Below are positions 10,795 to 22,433 of a DNA stretch of 64,000 nt, in pieces. Location: positions 233,522,927-233,586,926 of the forward strand of contig NC_084481.1 of NCBI RefSeq assembly GCF_030035675.1. The letters are read 5' to 3'. Position numbers and translations under genes: made by a program. Source of the DNA: Rhineura floridana. Its lineage: Eukaryota; Chordata; Lepidosauria; Squamata; Rhineuridae. Position 1 is the first letter of the stretch. The number at the start of each line of letters is the position of its first letter. The notes beneath the pieces were generated by a model that made no database searches, had not been told where the DNA came from, and saw only the letters and a list, made by a program, of their open reading frames with translations.

Positions 10795-11572
10795 TATTGA
10801 AAAAATGATGGAGCCTAAGGGATTCCTGAATGCACTGGGGAATTTGGAGTTGTCTGAAGGTTGCCCGGTCAAAACCCTGGTGATGGAGTGGAATAGGGAG
10901 ATCACCGGGGCAATTGACCGGGTGGCTCCGAAACGTCCTCTCCCCCTGAATAGAACTCAGACTGCGCCCTGGTATACTCCACGGTTGTGGGGTCTGAGAC
11001 AGGAGGTGAGACGACTAGAGCGCCGGTGGCGGAAATCGCACTCTGAAGACGATTGGACACTGGTTAGAGCAGCAACTGCAGCCTAGCAAGTGGCAACAAA
11101 GGCAGCAAAGAGGGAATTCTTTGCTGCCTCTATTGCATCCGCAGAGTGTTGTCCCAGGAGGTTGTTCCAAGTGGTCCGAAGCCTGGTCGGTCCAGTTGTG
11201 CAGGAACCCATGGAACTTTCTAAAGCCTCCTGTGACATATTTGCTAAACACTTTGCTGATAAAATTGAGCGCCTAAAGAGTGCGATTCCGTATGCCGTGG
11301 ATACAGGAAGTGTGCCAGAGTCGGCCAGTTGCATTCCAGTCTGGTGGGATCGGTTTCAGCCTCTTCCCTCTGAGGAAGTGGACAAGGTGCTCTCTACTGT
11401 GAAGCCAACCACTTGCTTGTTTGATCCTTGCCCTACATGGCTCATTTTGGGCTGTAAAGAGAAACTGAGTGAAGGGATCAAGGCAGTGGTGAATGCTTCT
11501 TTAGAAGAAGATGTGGTGCCATTAGCCCTCAAGGAGGCGGTAATAAAGCCCATTCTGAAAAAGTCCTCCTTG
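10795..11572 (+). mobile_element. L2 LINE, 5' half of the split copy
   Basis: It encodes the region between endonuclease and reverse transcriptase of an L2 polyprotein: MEWNREITGAIDRVAPKRPL, TAPWYTPRLWGLRQEVRRLE, FQPLPSEEVDKVLSTVKPTT, CLFDPCPTWLI, and KEAVIKPILKKSSL at the junction. One in-frame stop (TAG, 11084-11086) breaks it. The endonuclease is missing, so the copy is 5' truncated. It is split at 11572 by an L1-type insertion. The distance between the two copies of the target site (2159 bp) moves the frame by two, and the frame at 13732 onward is exactly the continuation, so the L2 was open here before the insertion. Confidence 0.88.
11558..11572. repeat. Target-site duplication of the L1-type insertion, left
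   Basis: The 15-bp sequence aaaaagtcctccttg is repeated at 13717-13731. On the opposite strand the nick would fall after a T-run, as L1 endonuclease prefers. Confidence 0.85.
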
Positions 11573-13716
11573 AGGACTTCCGGGAAGGGTGACTTAGCCT
11601 GTGCCTGCTTTTGAGACGGGCTCCTGCCTCAAAAGAAGCTTATTCAGATATATCAGTCAGATTTTTTTTTTTTTGACTGATTAAACTTCTCCCGGGTAGG
11701 GAGAAACGAAGAGATTAACCTCAAAGCCTATTTTTGTTGGGACGACCAGATCTCATTAATTTATGGGACGAGGTCCAGCCGACGAAGGTGGGACGGATTT
11801 TCAACAACAAGCTCTATCTGATAAAGCGAACGTTCATCTTATCTTCTAAGAGAGAACGCACTAACAGGCAAGCACCCTTCTTTCTATATTTTTCTTTTAC
11901 TTGACTTAAATTGTTGCTGTTTAAAAGAGATTTGCCAGATTGATCGGTTTTTGACATCTCACTGGGGAGCCATAACTTCTCTCTGCTACTCACTAATTAA
12001 TAGCTTATCTCTGTTTTTGTTGCAAAAAGCTGTCCTGGATTTGCATTCTAAAGATATACACAGAAGAGGGATTTCTATTCCAGATTTTTATTTTGAAGAA
12101 TATTATATTGTCTGAGACTACTCTCTTTTTGGTCTATTTTATTTTGACGAATCTGTTTCCTGACGACCGCCATTAATTGTTTCGATCCTGGGAACTGCAT
12201 TTTGTTTACTTAAGCATGGAGAGATAAGGCTGTCTGCTCTGTTTATACTGTGATGTCACCAAGTTTGGAGTATTAACCCAATTGTTGCTGAAATAAGAAG
12301 TGGTTTTCCTATATTTTTCTTTTAAAATGGCAATTAAGAAAGTGGCTGAGAAGCTGGAAATAACTATGTTTCAGAAAATAATGGATGAGATTGAGATAAC
12401 GAAACAAAACCTGCGACAGGGTTGTAAGGAGCTGAAAATTGAATTGAGTAAAATGAAGCAGGAGATTAAAGATATAGGGGTCCCTGTGAGAGAGGTGACC
12501 CTGGAAGGGGTCCCTGTGAGAGAGGAGACCCCGGAGATTGGAACAAACGTGGAACAGGAAAAAGATTTGGAGTCTATGGACTTTAGAAACAAAATCTATT
12601 GTTTGGAGACACAGGAGATTAAAGACATAGGGGTCCTTGTGAGAGAGGAGACCCTGGAGACTGGAACAGGGGTCCCTGTGAGAGAGGAGACCCTGGAGAC
12701 TGGAACAGGGGTCCCTGTGAGAGAGGAGATCCCGGAGATTGGAACAAACGTGGAACAGGAACAAGATTTGGAGTCTATGGACTTTAGAAATAAAATCTAT
12801 TGTTTGGAACTCAATGTTATCTCTGAAGAAATTAATGAAGATTCTAGAGATAAAGTTATCAATGGCATGGATAATCTTCTGGACTGGAATGATGTGATGG
12901 AGCCCAATATAGAGAAAATCTATGGAATTAACTGCAGCCATGTGACAATGGAAAAACTTTCAAGAGATGACCCAGTGTATTTTGAAAAAAAGAACAGAGA
13001 TATGATTTTACAGCAGTATTTCAGCAACCTATTCAGAATGGATGGCAAGAAAATATTTGGGATAGAGGTAATTCCCATCAGACTCTTACTATATGACTAT
13101 GGCTTTGACAGCAAGATTATTATGGAATACTGATAATGGAAGATTGGATACTGAAATTACTGGACTTAACAAGACTACTGAAGATGGAAGATGGAAAATG
13201 GAACTAATAGGGATAATAGAACAATGGCTACTGAAATTACTGAACCTAACAGATTCTGATGTGATGGATTAATTGAAATGTTTATTTTGACTATGGTTAT
13301 GACAATAAGATTATCATAATTAGTAATGAGATGGATTAATCGATATGCTTATCTGGAAAAAAAAATTGATAGATATATTTCTTAAAGAATTGAAACCTCT
13401 CTTTGACTTTTTGTGGAAAGAATAAAGTAATGTTTATGAGATTTGATGATTAAGTAAGATAACTACTGGAGGAAAGTGATTTTATAATATGACTTAAGAG
13501 ACAGGATTGTTATATATTATAGACTTATAACTGATTTGATCTTTGACAAATGGGAAGTCAATATTTTACTCTTTATTTTTTATTTTTGTTTTTTTTTTTC
13601 TTTTTTTTTTTTTGTTTAACTATTTTTGATTTTGTTTTTTGTCTTTGAATGTTTTATGATTTTGTCTTGTATGTTTTATGAAAATCTGAATAAAAATTAT
13701 TGAAAAAAAAAAAAAA
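11573..13716 (+). mobile_element. L1-type ORF1-only (HAL1-like) element
   Basis: A 2.1-kb insertion flanked by a 15-bp target duplication and ending in AATAAA-like sequence and an A tract. It begins with a G+C-richer leader (aggacttccgggaagggtga), as in vertebrate L1 5' UTRs. It carries one ORF (12327-13133) related to L1 ORF1. About 580 bp of AT-rich 3' sequence follow, with no reverse transcriptase or endonuclease. The ends look complete, so the absence of ORF2 is not 5' truncation. It is inferred to be a non-autonomous L1 derivative moved by L1 enzymes, comparable to mammalian HAL1. A long T-rich stretch (13561-13680) lies before the tail. Confidence 0.75.
12327..13133 (+). CDS. L1 ORF1-like RNA-binding protein, repeat-bearing
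   Basis: An intact frame of 268 residues. The first ATG lies in a good context (aaaATGG); the frame extends upstream only through a GTG codon, so I place the start here. Residues about 8-50 (EKLEITMFQKIMDEIEI onwards, KELKIELSKMKQEIKDI) look like a short coiled coil, as ORF1 proteins have for trimerisation. Residues about 51-170 hold five copies of a G-V-P/L-V-R-E-x-T/I-x-E unit and a duplicated block ending in DLESMDFRNKIYCLE. The C-terminal part (IEKIYGINC, SRDDPVYFEKKNRDMILQQY, KKIFGIEVIPIRLL) resembles the RNA-binding core and C-terminal domain of L1 ORF1 proteins, where PRDVIVYF and ILKEIP-like motifs occur. The assignment is by remembered motif resemblance. Whether it is still expressed cannot be told. 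Confidence 0.7.
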   Translation: MAIKKVAEKLEITMFQKIMDEIEITKQNLRQGCKELKIELSKMKQEIKDIGVPVREVTLEGVPVREETPEIGTNVEQEKDLESMDFRNKIYCLETQEIKDIGVLVREETLETGTGVPVREETLETGTGVPVREEIPEIGTNVEQEQDLESMDFRNKIYCLELNVISEEINEDSRDKVINGMDNLLDWNDVMEPNIEKIYGINCSHVTMEKLSRDDPVYFEKKNRDMILQQYFSNLFRMDGKKIFGIEVIPIRLLLYDYGFDSKIIMEY

Positions 13717-13731
13717 AAAAAGTCCTCCTTG

Positions 13732-15275
13732 GATCCCCAAGACTTAAACAACTTTCGTCCAGTTTCTAATCTTCCATTCTTGGGCAAGGTCATCGAGCGA
13801 GTGGTGGCCGAACAGTTAAAGACACACTTGGATGCAGCAGATTATCTGGATCCATTCCAGTCTGGCTTCAGGACTGGTCATGGAACTGAAACAGCTTTGG
13901 TCGCTATGGTGGATGATTTAAGGAGGGCGTTGGATAAAGGAGAACATGCATTCCTCGTCCTCCTGGATCTCTCAGCGGCTTTCGATACCGTCGACCACGG
14001 TATCCTTTTAGATCGTCTGGAGAGAATGGGAATAGGGGGCACTGTTCTACGGTGGTTCCATTCCTATCTCTCAGACAGACATCAACGGGTGGCATAGGGG
14101 GATAAGGTCTCGGACCCTTGGCCTCTCAATTGTGGTGTGCCACAGGGTTCTATCCTTGCCCCCATGCTATTCAACATCTATGTAAAGCCGCTGGGAGCCA
14201 TCATCAGGAGATTTGGGCTGCGGTGCCACCAATATGCAGATGACACCCAGCTCTATCTCTCGTTTAAATCCTTGCCAGAGTTGGCTGTGGAGACCATTTC
14301 CAAGTGCCTGGAGTCAGTAAGTGAATGGATGGGAGGAAATAGGCTGAAGCTAAACCCTGACAAGACCGAGGTACTGCTCGTGGGAGACAGGAAAAGATTA
14401 GGAGCTTTAGACCTGGTGCTCAATGGGGTAAAACTGCCCCTGAAGGACCAGGTCCACAGCCTCGGGGTCATCCTTGATTCCCAGCTGTCCATGGAGGCTC
14501 AGGTTTTGGCAGTGAGCCGGGCAGCTTGGTTTCAATTACATCTAATACAGAGGCTGCGACCCTATCTGCCTGTCCATCTTCTCCCACGAGTAGTACATGC
14601 CCTGGTCTCCTCTCGCTTAGACTACTGTAATGCGCTCTACGTTGGGTTACCCTTGAAAACGGTCCGGAAACTGCAGCTGGTACAGAATGCGGCAGCACGT
14701 TTGATTACGAACAGCCATCGCTGCGATCACATCACTCCGGTGTTACAAGATCTACACTGGTTACCAGTTGTTTACCGGGCCCAATTCAAGGTGTTGGTAC
14801 TAACCTTTAAAGCCCTATACGGTCTTGGCCCAGCTTATCTGAAGGAACGCCTCCAGCATCAACAAATATGCCGCCTGCCTAGATCAGCCACTCAAGACCT
14901 TCTCTCGGTCCCACCAGTCAAAACAGCTAGACTGGTGTGGACCAGAGAGAGGGCATTTTCAATTGTGGCCCCCACCCTCTGGAACTCTCTCCCTTATGAT
15001 CTTCGCCATGCCCCCTCCCTGCCAAGTTTTCACCAAGCCTTGAAAACCTGGCTATTCAGGCAGGCCTACAAGATCCCTGGGGAAGCCTAATTTTATTGGT
15101 TTTAGCTATGGGTGGGTTCGGTTTCATTTTATATTGTAGTTCTTGGGTTTTTATGTAGTTTGTATGTTGTATTTTACTTGATCTTGTACGCCGCCTAGAG
15201 CGGCCGCTTGTGCAACCAGATAGGCGGCCTAGAAATAAAATTTATTGTTATTATTATTATTATTATTATTACATG
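13732..15275 (+). mobile_element. L2 LINE, 3' half: reverse transcriptase to tail
   Basis: It continues the frame interrupted at 11572: NNFRPVSNLPFLGKVIERVV, FQSGFRTGHGTETALVAMVD, FLVLLDLSAAFDTVDH (motif A, catalytic Asp present), GVPQGSILAPMLFNIY, and CHQYADDTQLYL (motif C). The C-terminal part includes LDYCNALYVGLP and RERAFSIVAPTLWNSLP. One in-frame stop (TAG 14095-14097) is the only break I see in this half. The 3' end has tgtacgccgcctagagcggc and finishes in AATAAA plus a (TTA)n run. With just two stops over about 2.3 kb, this copy is rather young. Confidence 0.9.
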
Positions 15276-16009
15276 CCACTCTAGTCGCTGAGCACAGCAA
15301 CAGTGAGCCAGTGTGGCCCTGCGTAGGTGGAATATTCTGTCTGGATATGGCAGAATCATCTTGCTTACAGTAGCCAAGAATCCCAAGTAGCCTTTGGCAA
15401 GTCTCTTGGTCTAATCCACCACTAAGGATTGGGTATGGCTAGAGGAAATGAAAGACCGCAAAGCAAGGTTACACTGGAAATTAACAGCAGCTAGAATACA
15501 GAGCAGGTTTGTAAACAGACAAATACACACACATATATATAAACACTGCACAGTAGACCACACAGAACTAGAAGTAGACGCGGAGAAAGGTACATAGCTC
15601 AATCCAATACAATGAAATAAACTCCACTAAAAGTCAATGGAGTTCATTTCCAGGTGAGCATTCTAAGAAGTACAGCCAGTATTATATGAGTTATAGATAT
15701 ATCTAACACTTGCTAAAACACAAGAAGCAAATATCAATGACATGCTAAAATGGATAGTCTGGGTACCAAAATGAGCAAAGAACTTCTGAAGATTAATGGG
15801 TTGAATGAAGACAGCAACAGCTAAGAAGCAAAGAAGACCTCTTGAGCATCCTATGGTGAAACTGCCATAAGCATTCAGATCCAATTTGCTGCATCTGGAC
15901 CCTTCACTGATCTGATCCAGAGAGGCTCTTCTTCCCTCCAAAACAAATCTATAGCAATTGAACCAAATCCAGTTATGCTGGTAGTTTAGTAAGGTTGTCA
16001 GCTGGAACC
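15276..16009. other. Intronic sequence, nothing recognised
   Basis: No named repeat or supported frame. A short (AC/AT) stretch lies near 15524-15542. Confidence 0.35.
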
Positions 16010-16195
16010 TAACCTGCTGATCGCACCGGAGAAGATCAGCTGAAGCGCGCTACAGCTGAACTTCCCCTCCTCCGGCAAGATCAGCTGGAGTGTGGGGAGC
16101 TCCACGTCCCCTCCAGCTGATCGCCCCACTGGTGCCGTATTAACGGAACGCTGAGAAGCAGGGCGCCGAAAAGCGGGGCCCTACTGTACATAGCA
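16010..16195. repeat. GC-rich block of unknown origin
   Basis: Clearly richer in G+C than its AT-rich surroundings. It contains repeated gatcagctg/cagctgatc words in both orientations (for example 16034, 16078, 16116), so it can fold. It ends gaaaagcggggccctactgt, which resembles a DNA-transposon terminal repeat, but I found no partner at the left. No coding potential is seen. Confidence 0.4.
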
Positions 16196-16679
16196 AGGGA
16201 ATCTTTTTTGTTCAAGGACAAGTTAACGGCTAGATGCTATGTTTTGTGCCCAACTCTGCCAACCGAGTAAAAAGAGTGCCAAACCATTTGTGTCACTTCC
16301 TGTTATGAAAGGGCATTGATGGATGCTGATCACACAGAGTCATTTGCCTTATTTAAAGCCCCTTTGCTATCATGTCACATTTGCTCCTCCTCTTCTGCTT
16401 TGACAACCTGCATCCATATGCCTGGGATTTCCTAAGAAGAGGGAATTTCCTTCAAGGTGATGCTTATATCAGTGTGGATACATTAAATCAGAGGTTTTGA
16501 AAAGCACACAGCAAGGAGCTGACAAAGCAAGGAATCTGAAACTTAATTAACTCAGGCCCTTGGAGGATACAGTTATGTCCACCTAAAGTAGACAAGACTA
16601 CTTGGTAATAACATCCTAAATAATAATAGCCACGTAGTAAGCTGCAGAAAAGCCACTCTACAAGCTTAGAATACTTATT
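16196..16679. other. Intronic sequence, nothing recognised
   Basis: No repeat or frame recognised. Confidence 0.3.
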
Positions 16680-16792
16680 TTCAAACCTGGTGCCCTCCAG
16701 ATATTTTGGATCACAGTGCCCATCAACAACATTCTGGGAGTTGCAGTCCAATACATCTGGAGGGCACCAGGTTGGTGAAGGCTGATTTAGAC
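16680..16792. mobile_element. Fold-back MITE (ACCTGGTGCCCTCCAG family)
   Basis: aacctggtgccctccagata at the left pairs with tctggagggcaccaggttgg at the right, with gggagttgcagtcc between. It is one of at least eight related hairpins in this window. Confidence 0.7.
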
Positions 16793-16814
16793 CAAGCAAA
16801 GAAATTTAATAAAA

Positions 16815-17032
16815 ATGGAAATGGACTGCCTTCAAGTCGATTCTGACTTATGGCAACCCTACAGATAAGGTTTTCATGGTAAGCGGTATTCAGACGTGGC
16901 TTATCATTGCCTTCCTCTGAGGCTCAGAGGCAGTGACTGGCCCAAGGTCACCCAGTGAGCTTCATGGCTGTGTGGGGATTTAAACCCTGGTCTTCCAGGT
17001 CATAGTCCAACACCTTAACCACTACACAGTAC
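16815..17032 (-). mobile_element. Sauria-type SINE
   Basis: It starts with ggactgccttcaagtcgatt and cttatggcaaccct (BovB-type tail, reversed) and ends with the reversed tRNA head (catagtccaacaccttaacc actacac). Near full length, diverged by scattered substitutions. Confidence 0.8.
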
Positions 17033-18701
17033 TGAGTTGTCACACTTTTGTCACATCAGTAACACAATCCTATGCATATCTATGCAGAGGCTAGCCCCAC
17101 TATATTCAGAGCTTACTCCTAGACAGGTGTGCATATGACTGTGGCCTTTTTCAAAGCACATTTTGTTTCCTGTTGCCAATCAAGGTGGGGGCCCCTCAGG
17201 CAAAAGATTGATCCAAGGAGCCCCTGTTATATGTACAAGCCCCAAGGGCACATCACAGTAGGGATTTTTTGTTTCACTTTCCCAAACTACAGTTTCCTAT
17301 TCAGCAATGCAAATTGTTTATTTTACACAGGGGTTTTTTAAAAGCCTTTTGCAATGCACTAGGGGTGGAAGGATGGAGAGTAATTTGGGGAAATGAGAAA
17401 GAAAACTCCCAGTATGCATGCAGATCTCCCTGTAGACATCTATGGATCTGAGCCAGAAACCCAAATTAAAGAGGGAAAAGGTAAGGCTGAGTGATTAAAG
17501 AAAGTTACATTAAAGGCAACAGAGAAAGCAGAATAATTCTTCACTGCAATCCGTAACAACTTTAAATGGGAAAACTGCAAAACCAACTATCTAGACTGCT
17601 TTGTTTTTATTTTTGTCATAGTTGCTTTAAGAAGGCTCATTACAGATTCAGCTGAATGAATCTGCAGGCACTCCCTCCATTACAGTAAAACCTCAAGTGC
17701 AATCAAAACTGGTAAATCAATAACATTGCGTTTTCTTGGTGTTTTATTCATAACCATAAGTCTTCCTTCTCTTCCCACCCCCCACCTTAATGGACAAGAG
17801 AAATCCACCACTAAATGAATGCTTGTGCCCTGAATTTCACAGGTTTATTCCTGAAATTAACACTTGAACTTATTATCTTCATACCAGATCTCCAGTAACA
17901 GAAAGGTACTGAAGGAACAGAATTTCAGTTTGATTTGTAGGGTTAAAACAGCTGAAAAGTTAAAGACTACAAAGCACCGTTGAAGCCACAATTTCAAGAG
18001 GGATGGAAGAAATACAGTGAATCCCTGTATCTGAAGCACCTACGAGTGGAGCAAGAAAAGATCAATCCTGCAGCAGTTGCCCTTCTCCCACACTTACACC
18101 CATACCCCAGGAGCAGAGACAGCTTTAAACATCACTTTTCCATCTTAAACTCCTTAATCTGAATATGCAGGTATGCCTGCACCAGCCTGTGGCAAATGAC
18201 AATACTGCACATCGACTATGCTACCATTAAGCAATGGCCTTGTATGGATTCAATCCTAGACTCTGAACATGCACCAGATAGACCAGCAAATCTTATATAA
18301 ATAGCATTGTAACGTATGTTTGTTCTCTACATTTGTCAGATACAGAGCAGGAAGTTAGTACAATAGCTGTTTGACAGATCACTAGTCAAATGATGAGACA
18401 GCTTCCAGATAGAGGTTTACTCGGAAACTGGTGCTGTTCATGTGTGCAAGTTTTTTGCACAATGCACATGACATCACTGTTGTCCAATGCCAGCCCATAG
18501 TTTAACATTTAATCCAGATTTCCTCTTACTGTGGAAAATATGAGAAGGAAAAAACCCATTATATGTGCAAGCTCATTATCAAATTTTGCTGTCATGTGAA
18601 TGGTGACATTCAGGTGGTGGCCCCTGTTGCCACACTCCTACTTCTATTTGTTCCACACCTGAGCATAATTTAACTATTTTGCTTTTGGTAACCCAAGCAA
18701 T
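17033..18701. other. Intronic sequence, nothing recognised
   Basis: Short frames only (up to 70 codons). No homology or repeat signature recognised. Confidence 0.35.
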
Positions 18702-19338
18702 TGTTGTTATGTGCCTTCACGTCAATTTCGACTTATGCTGACCCTGTCAATCAGCGACCTCTAATAGTATCAGTTGTAAACCACTCTGTTCAGATCTTGT
18801 AAGTTCAGGTCTGTGGCTTCCTTTATGGAATCAATCCATCTCTTGTTTGGTCTTCTTCTTTTTCTTCTCCCTTCTGTTTTTCCCAGAATCATTGTCTTTG
18901 TAGTGAATCGTCTTCTCATGATGTGTCCAAAGTATGATAACCTCAGTTTCATCATTTTAGCTTCTAGTGATAGTTCTGGTTTAATTTGTTCTAACACCCA
19001 ATTATTTGTCTTTTTCGCAGTCTATGGTATCTGCAAAGCTCTCCTCCAACACCACATTTCAAAGGAGTTGATTTTTCTCTTATCCGCCTTCTTCACTGTC
19101 CAACTTTCACATCCATACATAGAGATCGGGAATACCATGGCCTGAATGATCCTGACTTTAGTGTTCAGTGATACATCTTTGCATTTGAGGACCTTTTCTA
19201 GTTCTCTCACAGCTGCCCTCTCCAGTCCTAGCCTCCTTTTGATTTCTTGACTGTTGTCTCCATTTTGGTTAAGGACTGTGCCAAAGTATTGATAATCCTT
19301 GACAAGTTCAATGTCCTCATTGTCAACTTTAAAGTTAC
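18702..19338 (-). mobile_element. RTE-BovB LINE, 3' portion
   Basis: From the tail (ttgttgttatgtgccttcac) to the region coding LCNFKVDNEDIELVKDYQYF. The minus strand reads MYGCESWTVKKADKRKINSF, EMWCWRRALQIP and LEQIKPELSLEAKMMKLRLS. The frames are broken by a few indels. It lacks the palm and endonuclease, so it is 5' truncated. Confidence 0.88.
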
Positions 19339-19815
19339 ATAACCCCAAACAATATGGGTGTATTTATTTTCACCTAATGCTAGATACTGAAGGCACGTTG
19401 ATATTTCACTAAAGTTTGAAGGAGCTATTCTCTCAAGATCTTGACATATTACCTTGGAAAATGAAATCAGTTTATACATCAGGACTTTTCAAAAATAATT
19501 TTTAATTCCAAGATCTTGAGCAACACCTCTTTATTTGATTTTCAATATAGCTAAATATCAGTCTTATGAAAGACACCACCACCACAAAGCACAAGCCCCT
19601 CGTTGTCCCCACTGTGAAATGGGATGACATATGATCTTGCATGCTTATTGTTGGAAAAAATAAGGTGTGCATGTACAGGTACAGAAGTTCCTGCACGCAT
19701 GGCCATAACAAGAAGTTACTAGGAGGTAGGGGAGCAGTTACTGAAAGGAGGGATCAAAACGCACAGTATGAACATTTCATAAAAGATCACTCAATGGCTT
19801 GTATGGAAAACAGCA
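19339..19815. other. Intronic sequence, nothing recognised
   Basis: No repeat signature. It lies between two BovB copies of the same orientation. Confidence 0.3.
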
Positions 19816-20036
19816 GTTTGTTGTTGTTATGTGCCTTCAAGTCGATTACGAGTTATGGCGACCCTATGAATCGGCGACCCCCAAGAGCATCTGTCATGAA
19901 CCACCCTGTTCAGATCTTGTGAGTTCAGGTCTGTGGTTTCCTTTATGGAATCAATCCATGTCTTGTTTGGTCTTCCTCTTTTTCTACTCTCTGCTGTTTT
20001 TCCCAGCATTATTGTCTTTTCTAGTGAATCAGGTCA
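19816..20036 (-). mobile_element. RTE-BovB LINE, short 3' end
   Basis: The tail ttgttgttatgtgccttcaa followed by the reversed C-terminal coding end (SRKRGRPNKTWIDSIKETTD, LNSQDLNRVVHDRCSW). Heavily 5' truncated near gaatcaggtcat. Confidence 0.85.
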
Positions 20037-20219
20037 TAAGATTTAAACCACACCTGTGTGGATCATAGTGTGCCCAATCACAGACAGGGAAGCCCCAATC
20101 CATTATATTTGTATAATGCACACTTGTTAAGTACCACTCACCAAGGCTTCCAAGGCTAGAATGCTGATGGGGTAGGGAGTGAAAAGAGCATGAACAAGGA
20201 AAAGGATTTTTCTCCTCTT

Positions 20220-21088
20220 TTATGTATGTATGTATGTATGTATTTATTTATTTATATACCGCCCCATAGCCGAAGCTCTCTGGGCAGTTTACAGTAACTA
20301 AAAACATTAAAACAAATATACAGATTTAAAAACAGATCTTTTTAAAACAATTTAAAACACAATTTAAAAACTTAAAACACATGCTAAAATGCCTGGGAGA
20401 AGAGGAAAGTCTTGACCTGGTGCCAAAAAGATAACAGTGTTGGCGCCAGGCACACCTCATCAGAGAAATCATTCCATAATTTGGGGGCCACCACTGAGAA
20501 GGCCCTCTCCCTTGCTGCCACCCTCCGAGTAGGCACCCAGAGGAGGGCCTTTGATCTTGAACGCAGTGTACGGGTGGGTTCGTATCAGGAGAGGCGTTCC
20601 ATCAGGTATTGTGGTCCCAAGCCATGTAAGGCTTTATAGGTCAAAACCAGCACCTTGAATCGAGCTCGGAAACATACAGGCAGCCAATGCAAGTGGGCTA
20701 GAATCAGTTTTATATGTTTGGATCATCTAGTCCCTGTTACCAAGCTGGCTGCTGCATTTTGCACAAGCTGCAGTTTCCGAACTGTCTTCAAAGGCAGCCC
20801 CACATAGAGTGCATTGCAGTAATCTAATTTGGAGGTTACCAGAGCATGGACAACTGAAGCCAGGTTATCCCTGTCCAGATAGGGCCATAGTTGGGCCACC
20901 AACCGAAGATGGTAGAAGGCACTCCGTGCCACCGAGGCTACCTGAGCTTCAAGTGACAGAGACGGTTCTAGGAGAACCCCTAAGCTATGAACCTGCTCCT
21001 TCAGGGGGAGTGCAACCCAATCCAGGACAGGTTGGACATCCACTATCTGGATACTGCTCTTGGTTCCACCCTACAGCTTCCTAATCCC
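20220..21088 (-). mobile_element. L2 LINE, 3' portion
   Basis: It starts with a (TATG)n/(TTTA)n run and taccgccccatagccgaag, the reversed L2 3' end. On the minus strand it reads KEQVHSLGVLLEPSLSLEAQ, LDYCNALYVGLPLKTVRKLQ and, after frameshifts, RERAFSVVAPKLWNDF. It lacks the reverse transcriptase palm, so it is 5' truncated. More decayed than the L2 at 10.8-15.3 kb. Confidence 0.85.
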
Positions 21089-22433
21089 AGCCTAATGTAG
21101 GCAATTGAACAGGATTGTTGAGCAAGAATAGGATTGTTCTTGTTCATCAAGTCTGCATCCTTCCAGTCTCAAGACAAACATCCCTCTGCACGACAGGTCC
21201 CCCTCCTATGGCTCATGTCACAGACCCCGCACTGAAGAGGAAGGCAAGGTGTCTCAGCATTTTAACACACAGAGCTTCAAAGCAGATGTAGTCCTTGAGC
21301 ACCTCAGCCAAGCACTTTAAGATATTCTCTCTGTCAAACCTACCAATTACACAGTGTGCCACAGCTGTTACAGCTACAGTACACTCCTTACAGAAAGCTT
21401 AGTTAAGTTTTGTAAGTTACTCAGGGAATTAACATTCACTCTGAAGGCAACTAAGGGTGGAAACCAAAGATACCTTAGCCACAATGTGGTTTAAACAACC
21501 AAAGCATACAGCCACATGTAAAAAGCCACATCCTTGACACACAACCCATCAGAAAATTAAAGAAGCACTCCTAGTCAAGTGAAGAAACCTTCACGTTATT
21601 TCAATAGTGTAGGAATCTCTTCATTTTAGTGAACATATTATCATCATCCCATCTCTATGACAACAGTCCTATGAGTGGGGCCAATTGTGGGCCCTTCCCA
21701 CCCTTTGCAAGAACCCTGTGGCATTTGCTCTGCTCTCTTAGTGATGGGAAGGCTTTTTCAGCCTGAAGGGCATATTCCCTTGCACCTAACTTTGTAGGGG
21801 TCACATGGCAGTAATATAAAGGGCCAATGAAAAAAGTGTGGGTAGGGCCATCCCTCCACACCTCATAAACCAGTTAATGCATACACACACACACACACAC
21901 AATTCAAAGTTAACTGCCTGAGCAAGGAGCAACCTTCATTGAGACTACAGTTGAGGAGAAGAGGGTTATCCCTGCCTCCCCAGCCACAATCTCCACAAAA
22001 ATGACCCCAAACGTAACACAGGTATACTGACAGAAATTAGGCTTGAAAATAGCCTTTCAGCGGCAGCAACACAAGCTGCCTAACTGCCACACTGTTAGAG
22101 GGTTCAAAGGAAGAGTCACAGTGCACAAGGAAGGTTAACTCTTCCCTTTCCAGATGAACGCCTCTCCCCCCAAATGCCAATGGCTCTAATGGGAGGCTGT
22201 TTTCAAGCCTAAATACTATGGAGGGAGGGGGGAGGATGCAAGTCGAATGAGGAGAAACAATAGGCTGCATCTAAATAGCAGTTTCTGCATCTTAAACCAT
22301 GGACTGCATTACACATATAATTTGGCATCTTCTTACATCAGTGATCCTAAACATATATACTCTGCGGGATGTGAAGTGTGCTTAGGATTGCTACGCAACA
22401 TTCTTATGAGCAACACATGGGCAACAAGAGAAC
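21089..22433. other. Intronic sequence with a short (AC)n
   Basis: Only a short AC microsatellite (21880-21900) is recognised. Open frames here show no homology. Confidence 0.35.

Noticed and set aside
12469-12810. CRISPR-like or satellite array
   Set aside because: The repeats are coding, of unequal length and lie within one open frame; this is protein repeat growth.
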